The notes: a model not told the origin generated them from the sequence alone. A DNA stretch of 63,985 nt from Anaerohalosphaeraceae bacterium (GCA_037479115.1 JBBFLK010000017.1:1-63985); one strand, 5' to 3'; positions 17,308 through 26,713 are shown, counted from the stretch's first letter. Made by a program: numbers and translations.

Positions 17308-17443
17308 CCTGTTCCGCATTTGGGAAACCAGTGTTTTTGCCGTCTATTGTTTCCTGGCTTTATCGGCTTTTTGCAGCGCCGGATTTGCTTTTTGCCGGTC
17401 AAGGCTGTATTTTAGAGATATTCAACCTGAACGAAAAATCGCG

Positions 17444-18499
17444 ATGTCCGATAAAACATGTCAACGATGGCTGTTTTGGTTTGCTGCACCGGCTTTGTGC
17501 CTGGCCGTCGGGTGCGGTCAGCCCGGAGGGCCGCGAAGCCGGCTGGGCTCGTTTTTCGGAGCACCGGGGGGAATCTATTTTCCGGAGCCGGACCAGCTCG
17601 GCAAACACAATTATCAGTCCCCACGCAGGGAAAAGGTCGGAATGGTTTATACCTGCCGGGGCGGCTTTATTGACATCGGACATGTTCGGGAGGCCTCCGA
17701 CCGAACTTTATATTTACAGCGACTGCTCTACGAAGCCATAATGGACGAAAAAACGCAGGTTTCCTATCGCGTGATTGAACCGTCCCGCTATACCGCCCTC
17801 ATTGCCTATCCGCCCGGCTGGCATACCTTTTCTGAAGAAAAGAAAAAGGCCCTTGCCTTTGAAGCATCCGTGCGAATGGCGCAAACCTTCACGCACTGGA
17901 GCCTGGTCTGGCACGAAATCCTTACCTGGTTCGGGTTTGCCTCCAGCGGAATTTTCTCCGAACACATCTCCGCCTTCTCGTGGGAGGACACGTACTCCGA
18001 CCTGCTCGGCATTTCTCTGGCCGGGCACGTGATTCGTTCGAAACAATCCTACAACAAAGGAATGACCGAAGCGCTCCAGCGTGCCCTGGCCCATCTGGAG
18101 GTCCAGCCCGCCTCTGTCGCCAGAGAAGCGGCCCGTCAGATTGAAGGCAAATGGTACAGCGGCGGATTCTATTTCTTCGTAGAAATGAAAAAACGAAATT
18201 TTGCCACCGGGCTCGGCTTTCGACCCGTCGTCCCGCTGCTGGTGCCCGGAATCTGCCCGGATGCCATCCCTTCGCCTCTGCCGGCCCCGTTGCTGCCCTC
18301 TCCGACACCGGAAGGATTTGAGGCCGACCTGCTGATTTATCCGGTGGAAACTGAACGATGGAAAATCTACCGCATCTTAAATCTTGAGCCCGAGATGCCT
18401 ATCCGGCCGGCTCTGCACTTCCCGCCGCTTCTGGAGGAAATCCGAAGCCAGGCCCAGCCCCGTTCCAGCCTCACCTGTCGAAAATCCGCCTCCGGATAA
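17444..18499 (+). CDS. Lipoprotein with DUF4056-type domain
   Basis: 351 residues. The lipoprotein signal peptide ends in the lipobox LAVG-Cys24. The mature part contains GMVYTCRGGFIDIGHVREA, WHEILTWFG and the segment FSWEDTYSDLLG, which I associate with the DUF4056 family; no enzymatic role is established. Conserved His, Glu and Asp residues in these blocks would suit a metal or hydrolase site, but this is a guess. Diverges from the glycan operon across a 151-bp gap. ATG 17444 is chosen because the signal peptide begins there. Confidence 0.78.
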   Translation: MSDKTCQRWLFWFAAPALCLAVGCGQPGGPRSRLGSFFGAPGGIYFPEPDQLGKHNYQSPRREKVGMVYTCRGGFIDIGHVREASDRTLYLQRLLYEAIMDEKTQVSYRVIEPSRYTALIAYPPGWHTFSEEKKKALAFEASVRMAQTFTHWSLVWHEILTWFGFASSGIFSEHISAFSWEDTYSDLLGISLAGHVIRSKQSYNKGMTEALQRALAHLEVQPASVAREAARQIEGKWYSGGFYFFVEMKKRNFATGLGFRPVVPLLVPGICPDAIPSPLPAPLLPSPTPEGFEADLLIYPVETERWKIYRILNLEPEMPIRPALHFPPLLEEIRSQAQPRSSLTCRKSASG

Positions 18500-18715
18500 A
18501 TGAACGGCTCAAAACTGTGCTTCCCTGCCTGCCCAAATCCCCTATATTCACCTTTTAATCTATGACAATCCTATACTGCACTATAAGATTATCATATACT
18601 TTTGTTTCCAATTAACAACTGATAAATAACAGAGTATGTCTGGAATGGCCGCCGTGCACTGCAGAAAATTGATTTTCTTGAGTTAAAAAACTCTGCGTTT
18701 CCGTCCTAATTTTTT
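18500..18715. other. Gene-free gap, AT-rich
   Basis: 216 bp between the DUF4056 stop and the rnfB stop (tail to tail). It is AT-rich, with a small GAGTT-AAAA-AACTC hairpin near 18679. I see no convincing terminator or RNA. Confidence 0.5.
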
Positions 18716-19594
18716 TCAGGAAGCTGCACCGGCGGCGGCAGGTGTTTTGGAAACCTTCTCATCCGCCGGGGCCCCTTTGCCCCGAAAGACAATCACTTTG
18801 GTGGGGCACTTTTGACGGGCCGTTTCCGTCGCCTCACTGGGCTGATAGCGGGCATAATCCATCCGGGCCAGATTGTCCTTGACCGCAAACAAATCGCTTT
18901 GACGGGCACAAAGCCCGCACCCGATGCAGCCGACGGCACACATCGACCGCGTCGTCTTGCCGTTCTCCCGGCTGCTGCAGGCCACCGTGAGCATCGGCTC
19001 GTGCGTGAAAGGCACCATCTCAATCAAACCGCGCGGACAGCCCGCCACGCAGGCCCCGCAGCCGGTGCACTTGTCATAATCCACCACCGCCAGGCCGTTG
19101 ACAATATGAAGGGCGTCAAAGCGGCACCGCTGGACACAGTCGCCGAAGCCCAGACATCCGAACGCACAGGCCTGCACATTCGGCTGGGCATTCGCACTGG
19201 TGCATCCCTCGATGCCTCGGTAGGCGGCATAAAACGTCTTGTCCTCCCGAACCGCCCGGCAGTGCACAATCGGACGCTTCGGAGCACTCCCCTCAGAAAT
19301 CTGAAGATTCAGTACCGCCGCAATCTTCGCCGAGGTCGCCGCCCCGCCCGGCGAGCAGCGCCCGATCAGCGACGCATCGGCCGCCACGGCTTTGGCATAA
19401 GAGGCACAGCCCGCAAAGCCGCACGCCCCGCAGTCCACCTTCGGAAGCACCGCGTGAATCTGCTCAACCTTCGGGTCCGTCGCCACCTTCAGTTTGATGC
19501 TGGCCGCCAGCAGCACAGCGGCAAACACAACCCCCAGCCCCGCCAGCAGCAGGGCCGACAGCCCAATCACCTGCATTCCCGTTGCAGCTATCAT
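18716..19594 (-). CDS. rnfB: Rnf complex subunit B (iron-sulfur ferredoxin subunit)
   Basis: Electron-entry subunit of the ferredoxin:NAD+ oxidoreductase that pumps Na+ or H+. An N-terminal membrane anchor (about 8-30) precedes the Fe-S domain CGACGFAGC near 55-63. Two ferredoxin-like clusters follow: CLGFGDCVQRC and CTGCGACVAGCPRG. A third Cys-rich block, CAVGCIGCGLC, and a distal Cys give the long RnfB form (292 residues) with an Ala/Pro tail. Last gene of the cluster, 46 bp after rnfA. Confidence 0.96.
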   Translation of the reverse strand: MIAATGMQVIGLSALLLAGLGVVFAAVLLAASIKLKVATDPKVEQIHAVLPKVDCGACGFAGCASYAKAVAADASLIGRCSPGGAATSAKIAAVLNLQISEGSAPKRPIVHCRAVREDKTFYAAYRGIEGCTSANAQPNVQACAFGCLGFGDCVQRCRFDALHIVNGLAVVDYDKCTGCGACVAGCPRGLIEMVPFTHEPMLTVACSSRENGKTTRSMCAVGCIGCGLCARQSDLFAVKDNLARMDYARYQPSEATETARQKCPTKVIVFRGKGAPADEKVSKTPAAAGAAS

Positions 19595-19640
19595 ACATTC
19601 GTTCCTGTCATTTCCAAACCATCCGCCGGCGGCCGACGCC

Positions 19641-20231
19641 TTACCGAATCATTCCGGCAAATCCCATAAACGCCAGCGTCAGCAGCCCCGCCGTAATCAG
19701 CGTAATCGGCGCCCCCCGAAGCACCGGCGGCACATCCGCCAGCTCCAGATTCTCCCGGATTCCCGCCATCATGCAGATGGCCAGCGTAAAGCCCAACCCC
19801 GCTCCGATGCTGAGCACCACCGCCTCCGGCAGATTGTCAATCCCCCACAAATTGATAAACAGACACATGCCCAGAATCGCACAGTTGGTCGTAATCAGCG
19901 GCAGAAAAATCCCGAAACTGTCATACAGCACCGGAAAGAACTTCCGCACATACATCTCCACCAGCTGCACGGCCCCGGCAATCACCAGAATAAAGCACAC
20001 ATACCGCAGCACATCCAGCCCGTACGGCATCAGCACCAGATGGTCAATCAGCCACGTGAGCGTCCCCGCCAGCGTCACCACAAAGGTCACCGCACAGCCC
20101 ATCCCGAACGCCATATCAATCCGCCCGGAAACCCCCAGATACGGACAAATCCCCAGAAACTTCGTAAAGACCAGATTGTTGACAATCACAATCCCCAGAA
20201 AACCGAGCAGCAGGGTTTCAAAGGTATGCAT
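19641..20231 (-). CDS. rnfA: Rnf complex subunit A (membrane)
   Basis: 196 residues, nearly all hydrophobic: six membrane segments, as in RnfA/NqrE. Signature stretches include LVFTKFLGICPYLGVS at the N-terminus and ITTNCAILG in the middle; the Cys in these two segments are those that hold the in-membrane [2Fe-2S] cluster with RnfE. 17 bp downstream of rnfE. Part of the ion-translocating core. Confidence 0.96.
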   Translation of the reverse strand: MHTFETLLLGFLGIVIVNNLVFTKFLGICPYLGVSGRIDMAFGMGCAVTFVVTLAGTLTWLIDHLVLMPYGLDVLRYVCFILVIAGAVQLVEMYVRKFFPVLYDSFGIFLPLITTNCAILGMCLFINLWGIDNLPEAVVLSIGAGLGFTLAICMMAGIRENLELADVPPVLRGAPITLITAGLLTLAFMGFAGMIR

Positions 20232-20248
20232 CAGAACACTCCCTTCAT

Positions 20249-20881
20249 TCAGGCCCGTTTTTCGGTCAGGAGTTTCACGCCGCCCAGCATCAGTCCCAGC
20301 GTCAGAAACGCCCCGACGGGCATCGCCATTCCCGCCATACGAAACAGCGGCACCTCCGGCAGAGTCAGCAGGGTCACTTTGTGCCCGAACTCAAAAACAA
20401 TCTGTCCGGTCGCCAGCAGCTCCCGAATCAGCGCCAGGATGGTCAGGGCGCCGGTAAATCCCAGCCCCATCCCGACGGCATCGGCCAGACTGACCAGCAG
20501 CCCGTTCTTGCTGGCACAGGCCTCCGCCCGGCAGATAATGATGCAGTTGACGATAATCAGCGGAATATACGGCCCCAGTTTGGCGCTCATCGCCGGCTGA
20601 TAGGCCTTCAAAAACAAATCCGCAATCGTCACAAACGTCGCTATCGTCAGTGTAAACATCAGAATCCGAAGATGCGGCTTGAGCAGATTGCGCATCAGAC
20701 TGACCACCAGATTGGACCCGATCAGCACAAAAATCACGCTGGCCCCCATCGTCAGGGCCGCCTGCACGCTGGTTGTCACCGCCAGCGTCGGACACATCCC
20801 CAGCAGCAGCCGCAGCACCGGGTTTTCCTGCCACAGCCCCGCCAGAAACGTCCGAGTCAAATGGGTCTGATTGTCCGCCAT
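20249..20881 (-). CDS. rnfE: Rnf complex subunit E (membrane)
   Basis: 210 residues with six membrane segments; pseudo-symmetric partner of RnfA. GLWQENPVLRLLLGMCPTLAV near the N-terminus and IVNCIIICRAEACAS in the middle carry the Cys pairs expected for the shared membrane [2Fe-2S] site. Only 2 bp separate it from rnfG, which implies coupled translation. Confidence 0.96.
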   Translation of the reverse strand: MADNQTHLTRTFLAGLWQENPVLRLLLGMCPTLAVTTSVQAALTMGASVIFVLIGSNLVVSLMRNLLKPHLRILMFTLTIATFVTIADLFLKAYQPAMSAKLGPYIPLIIVNCIIICRAEACASKNGLLVSLADAVGMGLGFTGALTILALIRELLATGQIVFEFGHKVTLLTLPEVPLFRMAGMAMPVGAFLTLGLMLGGVKLLTEKRA

Positions 20882-20883
20882 GC

Positions 20884-21504
20884 TTAGTTCCTCAGCAAAC
20901 CCTGTTCCTGCAGCGCCGTCCGCACCGCCGAGACATACCGGTTCAGAATATCCACCACCGCCTGGCTGGTCACCGTCGCTCCGCTGATGGCCACAATTTC
21001 GCTGTCAATCCGCTCGGCATCGCCGGTCTTGACCAGCGTCAATGTCTGGGCCGGGGCTCCGACAAACTGTTTCTGATAAAACCCGCCGGGAATCGTGATT
21101 TTATCCCCGAAGCCGGGCGTCTCATTGCTGCTGAGCACCCCGAAGCCCGCCAGCTTCTCAAAACCGGCATCCGCCGCCACCACCAGTTTAATCTTGTCGG
21201 CAAACCCCGACCCTTCGCACACAAACGCCCAGCCGACGCGCCGCCCCGAATCATCCACGGCCCGGTAGACTTCCACCTGAACCGTCTTGCCTTTGCCCGC
21301 ATCGACAGGAATCTTGGATTCAATCGGCTCAAACCGTTTCGCCTCCGGGAGCATCCCGCCGGCCAGACGCGTAAACTTTTCCACCTCGTTGCGGGCGATT
21401 CGCGGGGCCCAGGCGGTATCGGCTATCGCCAGCAGCACACCGAAAATCAGCGACGAAACCAGCAGCAGCCAGCTTTGTTCCCAAAAAAATCGCAGTTTAG
21501 ACAC
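20884..21504 (-). CDS. rnfG: Rnf complex subunit G (covalent FMN)
   Basis: 206 residues. One N-terminal membrane segment, then an extracytoplasmic FMN-binding domain. The flavin attachment motif SGATVTS is at about residues 172-178, with FMN on the Thr by family knowledge. NETPGFGDKI is a further family block. GTG 21504 is chosen because GGGAGG stands about 8 bases before it and it overlaps the rnfD stop by 8 bp. A longer frame to 21546 would overlap rnfD by 50 bp. Confidence 0.94.
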   Translation of the reverse strand: MSKLRFFWEQSWLLLVSSLIFGVLLAIADTAWAPRIARNEVEKFTRLAGGMLPEAKRFEPIESKIPVDAGKGKTVQVEVYRAVDDSGRRVGWAFVCEGSGFADKIKLVVAADAGFEKLAGFGVLSSNETPGFGDKITIPGGFYQKQFVGAPAQTLTLVKTGDAERIDSEIVAISGATVTSQAVVDILNRYVSAVRTALQEQGLLRN

Positions 21505-22504
21505 GGGGCTTGCCTCCCACCGGCGCCGTATGACAGAGCCGGTCAATCAGGGGCGTGAAGGCATTCATAATCAGAACGGCATACATCACGCCCTCCGGAT
21601 ACTCTCCTGCCGTGCGAATCAGCATAATCAAAAGTCCGACGCCCGCCCCGAAAATCCATTTGCCTCGAACGGAAAGCGGAGCCGTCACCGGGTCCGTTGC
21701 GATAAAGAAGGCCCCCAGCATCAGCCCGCCGCCGAACAGATGAAAATCGGGCCGGACAAACACCTCGGGCTTAAACAGCCAGCCGACCCCGGCAAAAATC
21801 CCCGCCGACAGCAGCACCGCCAGCGGAATATGATACGTAATCGTCCGGCGAACCAGCAGATACAGGCCGCCCAGCAGCAGCGCCGCCGCGGAGGTTTCCC
21901 CGATGCAGCCGCCCACCTGGCCCCAGAACGCCGCCTTCAGCTGACTGTGCACCTGTTCGGCCTTTGCCTGTCCCTTCAGCGCCATCTTGCTCCAGGCCAG
22001 CGGGGTCGCCTGCGTGACAGCCTCTACATTCGACGCCTGCACCGTCGGCATCGCCGCATCCAGCGTGGCCGGCACCGTCCAGGTCGTCATCGCCGCCCCG
22101 AACGAAGCCGTCAGAAAGGCCCGCGCCGCCATCGCCGGGTTAAATACGTTATTTCCCAGCCCCCCAAAGAGCATCTTGACAATCACAATGGCAAACACGC
22201 TGCCGATGACCGCCACGCTCAGCGGCACCGCCGGCGGCAGCGACAGCGCCAAAATCACCCCGGTGACCGCCGCACTCAAATCCCCCAGCGAATTCGGCCT
22301 GCGGCGCAGGCGATTGCAGACCCATTCGCTCAGCAGACAAACCGCCACACAAACTGCTATCACAAGCACGGCGTGAAGCCGGAAAAACACCGCCGCCGCC
22401 AGCATCGCCGGCACCAGTCCAATCAGCACGTCCGCCATGACACGGCGGGTGGTCAGATTCTGACTCGTATGCGGAGCCGGTGAAACAATAATTTGGCTTA
22501 ACAT
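21497..22504 (-). CDS. rnfD: Rnf complex subunit D (membrane, covalent FMN)
   Basis: 335 residues, about eight to ten membrane segments, NqrB/RnfD family. QATPLAW near residue 164 is the likely equivalent of the covalent FMN attachment loop (usually GATP), so the preceding Gly is replaced. FFIATDPVTAPLS and YPEGVMYAVLIMN are conserved C-terminal segments. 19 bp after rnfC. Confidence 0.95.
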   Translation of the reverse strand: MLSQIIVSPAPHTSQNLTTRRVMADVLIGLVPAMLAAAVFFRLHAVLVIAVCVAVCLLSEWVCNRLRRRPNSLGDLSAAVTGVILALSLPPAVPLSVAVIGSVFAIVIVKMLFGGLGNNVFNPAMAARAFLTASFGAAMTTWTVPATLDAAMPTVQASNVEAVTQATPLAWSKMALKGQAKAEQVHSQLKAAFWGQVGGCIGETSAAALLLGGLYLLVRRTITYHIPLAVLLSAGIFAGVGWLFKPEVFVRPDFHLFGGGLMLGAFFIATDPVTAPLSVRGKWIFGAGVGLLIMLIRTAGEYPEGVMYAVLIMNAFTPLIDRLCHTAPVGGKPRV

Positions 22505-22523
22505 GGCTTTCTGGTTCCCGTTT

Positions 22524-23894
22524 CTATCCCAGCCGCTTCTTTTCCCGGGCCTTCAGCAGTTTGCCCGTTTTGATATACCCCGACAGTTCAATATGCGCCG
22601 GACAGACATAACTGCAGCTGCCGCATTCGATGCAGGCGCTCAGATAATACTGCTCGGCCCGGTCCATCCGGAAATGCTTGACGGCATGCGCAATCCGGGT
22701 CGGATTGAGTCCTTCCGGACAAACCATCAGACATCGGCCGCAGCGAATACACGCCGTCTGCTGACGGACATACTGGGCCTCCGTCACATCCTCCCGCGTC
22801 AGCACCGTCAGCGCCCCGCAGGTTTTGGTCAGAGGCGTGCTCATATCCGCAATCGCAAAGCCCATCATCGGCCCGCCCAAAACCACCTTGGCCGCCCGCT
22901 CCGTCAGGCCCCCGCAGTGCGCCAGCAGGTCCTGTACGCTCATCCCAATCGGCACATAATAATTGCCCGGACGCGCAACCGCCCGTCCCGTCACCGTTAC
23001 CACCCGGTGCGTCAGCGGCTTTTGAAAAACCACCGCCTCGGCAATCGCTGCACAGGTCGCCACATTCAGCACGCACACCCCGATTTGCGGCGGAATCCCG
23101 CCGGTGGGAACCTGCTTGTCCAGAACGGCCCGAATCAGCTGCCGTTCCCCGCCCTGCGGATATTTGGTCTTCAGCACAACAATCTGAATATCTTCCGAAC
23201 ATCGGCAGCGCGACAAGACCTGCTCAAAGGCCTTCACCGCTTCCGGCTTGTTGTCCTCAATCCCAATCCGGACCGTCTGACAGCCGGCGGCGCGGGCCGC
23301 CAGGCGAATCCCCGCCAGAATCTGCCGGGTCCACTCGAGCATAATCCGGTAATCGCAGGTGATATACGGTTCGCACTCGCAGCCGTTGATAATCAGCGTA
23401 TGCTTGGGCATCGCCGGATTCGGCTCGACCTTAACGCGGGTCGGAAAACCGGCCCCGCCCATCCCCACCAGCCCCGCTTCCTGAATCGCATTGCAAATCT
23501 GCTCCGGTGAAAAGGAGCCGGGGTCAAACTCCTCCCCAAACCGTTCCGGCTGCGGCTGCCGCGGCGGGTTGTCCTCCGGGTTGACCTCCAGATATACCGC
23601 CATCGTCCGCCCGATAACCGGATGCGAGGCCAGCGCAATGTCCTTCACCACGCCGTTGACCGGCGAATGAATCGGCGCCGAGACATATGCATCCGAACGG
23701 CCGATCGGCTCTCCGAACGCAACAGCCTGCTTCTTTTGAACCAGCGGCTTGCACGGCGCTCCGATGTGCTGAACCAGCGGCAGAACAAGCTGACGCGGTG
23801 TCGGAACCGCCTCAATCGGACAGGACTCCGTATAATGCTTATTCTCCAGCGGATGAACTCCGCCCTTAAATGTCTTTTTCCCCGTGAAATTCAT
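22524..23894 (-). CDS. rnfC: Rnf complex subunit C (NADH-binding, 2x [4Fe-4S])
   Basis: 456 residues; soluble electron-output subunit related to the 51-kDa complex I subunit. GGAGFPTRVK near residue 146 is the NADH/FMN-binding glycine-rich loop. GCECEPYITCDYRIMLE follows. Near the C-terminus are the two clusters CIRCGRCLMVCPEG and CIECGSCSYVCP. It starts the core cluster in the order C-D-G-E-A-B, as in Clostridium and Acetobacterium, and overlaps the small gene upstream by 29 bp. Confidence 0.96.
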   Translation of the reverse strand: MNFTGKKTFKGGVHPLENKHYTESCPIEAVPTPRQLVLPLVQHIGAPCKPLVQKKQAVAFGEPIGRSDAYVSAPIHSPVNGVVKDIALASHPVIGRTMAVYLEVNPEDNPPRQPQPERFGEEFDPGSFSPEQICNAIQEAGLVGMGGAGFPTRVKVEPNPAMPKHTLIINGCECEPYITCDYRIMLEWTRQILAGIRLAARAAGCQTVRIGIEDNKPEAVKAFEQVLSRCRCSEDIQIVVLKTKYPQGGERQLIRAVLDKQVPTGGIPPQIGVCVLNVATCAAIAEAVVFQKPLTHRVVTVTGRAVARPGNYYVPIGMSVQDLLAHCGGLTERAAKVVLGGPMMGFAIADMSTPLTKTCGALTVLTREDVTEAQYVRQQTACIRCGRCLMVCPEGLNPTRIAHAVKHFRMDRAEQYYLSACIECGSCSYVCPAHIELSGYIKTGKLLKAREKKRLG

Positions 23895-24201
23895 CTTGTT
23901 TTTTCCCGGAACCGATGCAGCGTTTTGTCCAGCTCGGAACGGCCAGCCGAACCGCCGCCGCCGTCAAAATCCCGAAAACCGCCGACAGCAGAAAAACCGC
24001 CGCCGTACGAAGCGGCGGGTCCTCGATTTGACCTTTCATCCAGATGTCCAGCCCCGCCGCAGAAACCGCAAAAACAATTAGCGGAGCCAAAAAAATCAAA
24101 ATGGACTTCCAAACAACCGACGGCCCCTTTGCCTTCCCGAGGGCTTCATAAACAGATTGGCAGTCTCTTTGCAAACCGCAGCGGCGGCACGCTTCATCCA
24201 T
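23866..24201 (-). CDS. Small Cys-containing membrane protein heading the rnf operon
   Basis: 111 residues. The short N-terminal soluble part has CRRCGLQRDC (Cys5, 8, 14). Two membrane segments follow (about 32-53 and 65-88) and then a basic tail. The topology recalls RseC/MucC-type proteins, which are found beside rnf/rsx genes, but similarity by eye is too weak for a firm name. It overlaps rnfC by 29 bp and is the first gene of the transcript. Possible roles: assembly, or an Fe-S or thiol function for Rnf. Confidence 0.65.
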   Translation of the reverse strand: MDEACRRCGLQRDCQSVYEALGKAKGPSVVWKSILIFLAPLIVFAVSAAGLDIWMKGQIEDPPLRTAAVFLLSAVFGILTAAAVRLAVPSWTKRCIGSGKKQDEFHGEKDI

Positions 24202-24221
24202 CGCTGTATCTTTCCGAAAAT

Positions 24222-24227
24222 ACTATA
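24222..24227 (-). promoter_or_regulatory. Possible -10 for the rnf operon
   Basis: TATAGT on the - strand, about 20 bp before the ATG of the small membrane protein. The nearest -35-like box, TGGACA, is 19 bp further upstream, so the spacing is long. Weak evidence. Confidence 0.35.
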
Positions 24228-24299
24228 AAGGATTCTTATATACCCTTGTCCACTGCCTGCCGCAAGAAAAAATTTCAGCCCGCCGAACCCCGCCGGAAC

Positions 24300-25355
24300 C
24301 TACCACAAACCGTCCGGCTTGAATCCGCCGACCTCCAGAATCCGCGAAGGAGATTCCGGCATTCCCGTTTTGGACGACAGATACGCCGCCTCCAGAACCG
24401 CCATCGTCCGCAAATCCGTCTCCGGCGGCGGAAACAGCAGCCGCTGGGGATTTTCCAGATGCCCCAGATACATCTCCCAGAATCCCCGCGCCCACGCCGA
24501 CGGCTCTGCACAAATCCGCCGCCGCTCCAGAACCCGACCGTCATGCCCGCAAACCGTCAGCTGCTCACGCTCCAGTGTAACAAAACGCTCCTTCCCGCAT
24601 ACCCGCAGATACTCCGCAGGCGGTCCGAGCGTGCGGCTGGCCGAAATCTCCGCAATCAGCGAATCCGAAAACCGCATCACCGCCGCCGCCGTATCCTCCG
24701 TGGTGCTCAGCCGCTGCTGACGGTCCGGCGCCTGACTGCACCGCTGCATATACACCTGCTGCGGCAGGCCGAAATGAAGCAGCAGACAGTCCAGTAGCCA
24801 GTAGGTATTCTGAATCAGAACGCCCCCGCCGGCCAGCGACGGGTCAAACCGCCATCGGTCCTGCGGCTCCGAAAGGTCCTGCGGCACCCGGCAGACCAGG
24901 GAAATCAAATGCCAGTAATTAACATCCTCCCGATCGGCGGCCTCTCCGAAAATCTGCAGCAGCGGATGAAACCGCTGCGGTTCAATAACCACAAAATGCC
25001 GTCCCTGTCGGTACGCCGTTCGAATCCACTCGGAGGCCTGTTCAAACGAAAGTCCGGCCGGAGCCGTCTTAAACACTGTACACTGCTTTTCAATCGCCAG
25101 CGAAATCCATTCCGCACACTGGTACGTAGGCCCCCCCGCCAGAAAAATCTTCGGTCCCGTCTGAACCAGCATCCGCCGGACATCATCATACGCCGTGCAT
25201 TCAAACCGCCGCGCCGCCGCCCCTGCCCGTTCCGGGTCCAAATCCGCTACACCGCACACCGCAAAACTGTCCTTCAGCGCAAAGGCACACTCCAGCAGCG
25301 TCTCTATCTCCTTCGTCAGACCGAACGCAGCGATTTTCAGCGGACGTTCATTCAT
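24300..25355 (-). CDS. Divergent Gfo/Idh/MocA-family oxidoreductase
   Basis: 351 residues. The N-terminal Rossmann-like domain (about 1-120) begins LKIAAFGLTKEIETLL, so the usual GxGxxG is absent. The segment normally reading EKP is KTAPAGLSFEQA. The C-terminal domain (about 125-340) has a GGGVLIQNTYWLLDCLLLHFG stretch, broken here by type: GGGVLIQNT then YWLLDCLLL, matching the family's D-H-region helix. The family uses NAD(P) to oxidise or reduce sugars; the altered motifs make cofactor use uncertain here. Same strand as glyA upstream (68-bp gap), possibly co-transcribed. Confidence 0.78.
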   Translation of the reverse strand: MNERPLKIAAFGLTKEIETLLECAFALKDSFAVCGVADLDPERAGAAARRFECTAYDDVRRMLVQTGPKIFLAGGPTYQCAEWISLAIEKQCTVFKTAPAGLSFEQASEWIRTAYRQGRHFVVIEPQRFHPLLQIFGEAADREDVNYWHLISLVCRVPQDLSEPQDRWRFDPSLAGGGVLIQNTYWLLDCLLLHFGLPQQVYMQRCSQAPDRQQRLSTTEDTAAAVMRFSDSLIAEISASRTLGPPAEYLRVCGKERFVTLEREQLTVCGHDGRVLERRRICAEPSAWARGFWEMYLGHLENPQRLLFPPPETDLRTMAVLEAAYLSSKTGMPESPSRILEVGGFKPDGLW

Positions 25356-25423
25356 CGGCTCTGTCCCATGTTCCTGCGGCCTTCCCTGCCTTCCGGAGTC
25401 CCGATTCGGTCAGACCCGCAAAT

Positions 25424-26671
25424 TTATACAAAGACTTCGGGCACTGGAAACTGCCGGCACAAATCCCGGACTTCTCGCCCGACTTTTTCAATCACCGACT
25501 CGTTGTCCAGATTTTCCGCCACGGTCTTAATCCACAGCGCAATCTGGTCCATCTGCTCTTCTTTCATTCCGCGCGTGGTCGTCGCCGGCGTCCCCAGACG
25601 CAGGCCGCTCGGATTGAACGGCGGCGCCGTATCCCCCGGCACGGAATTGTAATTGCACTCAATATGGGCCCGGTCCAGGGCCTTGGCCAGCGGCTTGCCC
25701 GCCAGACCTTTGTTCCGCAAATCAATCAGAATCAAATGATTATCCGTGCCGCCGGACACCAGGTTAAATCCGTACTCCAGCAGCCGTTCGGCCAGCCGTT
25801 TGGCGTTTTTAACGATTTGCCGGGCGTATTCCTGAAACGAAGGCAGCGCCGCCTCTTTCAGAGCCACCGCCACAGCGGAAATGGTATGCATATGCGGTCC
25901 GCCCTGCAGACCGGGAAAGACCGACTTGTTGACCGCCGCCGCATGCTGCTGTTTGAACAGTATCATCCCGCCGCGAGGGCCCCGAAGCGTCTTGTGCGTC
26001 GTGGTTGTCACCACATCCGCATACGGAATCGGGCTCATATGAACCCCTCCGGCCACCAGACCGGCAATATGAGCCATATCACAGATGTGATAGGCCCCGA
26101 CCGCCTTGGCTATCCGGTCAAACTGAGCAAAATCAATCTGACGCGGATACGCACTCGAGCCGGAAATCAGAATCTTCGGACGATGCTCCCTGGCCAGCTG
26201 TTCAATCCGGTCATAATCCAGCCGTCCGGTGGCCGGGTCCAGCTCATACTGAACCGACTTGAAAAACTTGCCCGTATAACTGACCTTCCAGCCGTGCGTC
26301 AGATGCCCGCCGTGCGGCAGCGCCAGCCCCATAATCGTATCGCCCGGTTCCGCCAGCGCCCCGTAGGCCGCCAGATTCGCCTCCGAACCGGAATGCGGCT
26401 GGACATTCGCCCCTTCGGCCCCGAACAGCTCCATCGCACGCCGACAGGCCAGCATCTCAATCTGGTCTGTAAACTGCTGACCTTCATAATACCGCTTGGT
26501 CGGATACCCCTCCGAATATTTATTGGTCAGACAGCTGCCGGTGGCCTCTCGAACTGCCTTGGAGACATAATTTTCCGAAGGAATCAGCCGAATCGAACCG
26601 GCCTGCCGGGCTTCTTCCCCGCATATCAGTTCGTAAATCTGATGATCCGTTCGTTCCAATGATGAACCCAT
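25424..26671 (-). CDS. glyA: Serine hydroxymethyltransferase
   Basis: PLP enzyme that interconverts serine and glycine with tetrahydrofolate; the main source of one-carbon units. 415 residues, normal. Motifs: IPSENYVS at the N-terminus, the PLP lysine in VTTTTHKTLRGPRGG near residue 230, and GLQGGPH. ATG 26671 is chosen: GGAG lies 7 bases upstream. A TTG two codons earlier is less likely. It has its own promoter (26714-26742). Confidence 0.98.
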   Translation of the reverse strand: MGSSLERTDHQIYELICGEEARQAGSIRLIPSENYVSKAVREATGSCLTNKYSEGYPTKRYYEGQQFTDQIEMLACRRAMELFGAEGANVQPHSGSEANLAAYGALAEPGDTIMGLALPHGGHLTHGWKVSYTGKFFKSVQYELDPATGRLDYDRIEQLAREHRPKILISGSSAYPRQIDFAQFDRIAKAVGAYHICDMAHIAGLVAGGVHMSPIPYADVVTTTTHKTLRGPRGGMILFKQQHAAAVNKSVFPGLQGGPHMHTISAVAVALKEAALPSFQEYARQIVKNAKRLAERLLEYGFNLVSGGTDNHLILIDLRNKGLAGKPLAKALDRAHIECNYNSVPGDTAPPFNPSGLRLGTPATTTRGMKEEQMDQIALWIKTVAENLDNESVIEKVGREVRDLCRQFPVPEVFV

Positions 26672-26713
26672 TCTCAAACTCCAAATGAAATATCCGTTTT
26701 TTTAGAAAAGGGT

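Noticed and set aside
25664-26662. Open frame antisense to glyA
   Set aside because: No recognisable domain; glyA is complete with promoter and ribosome site.
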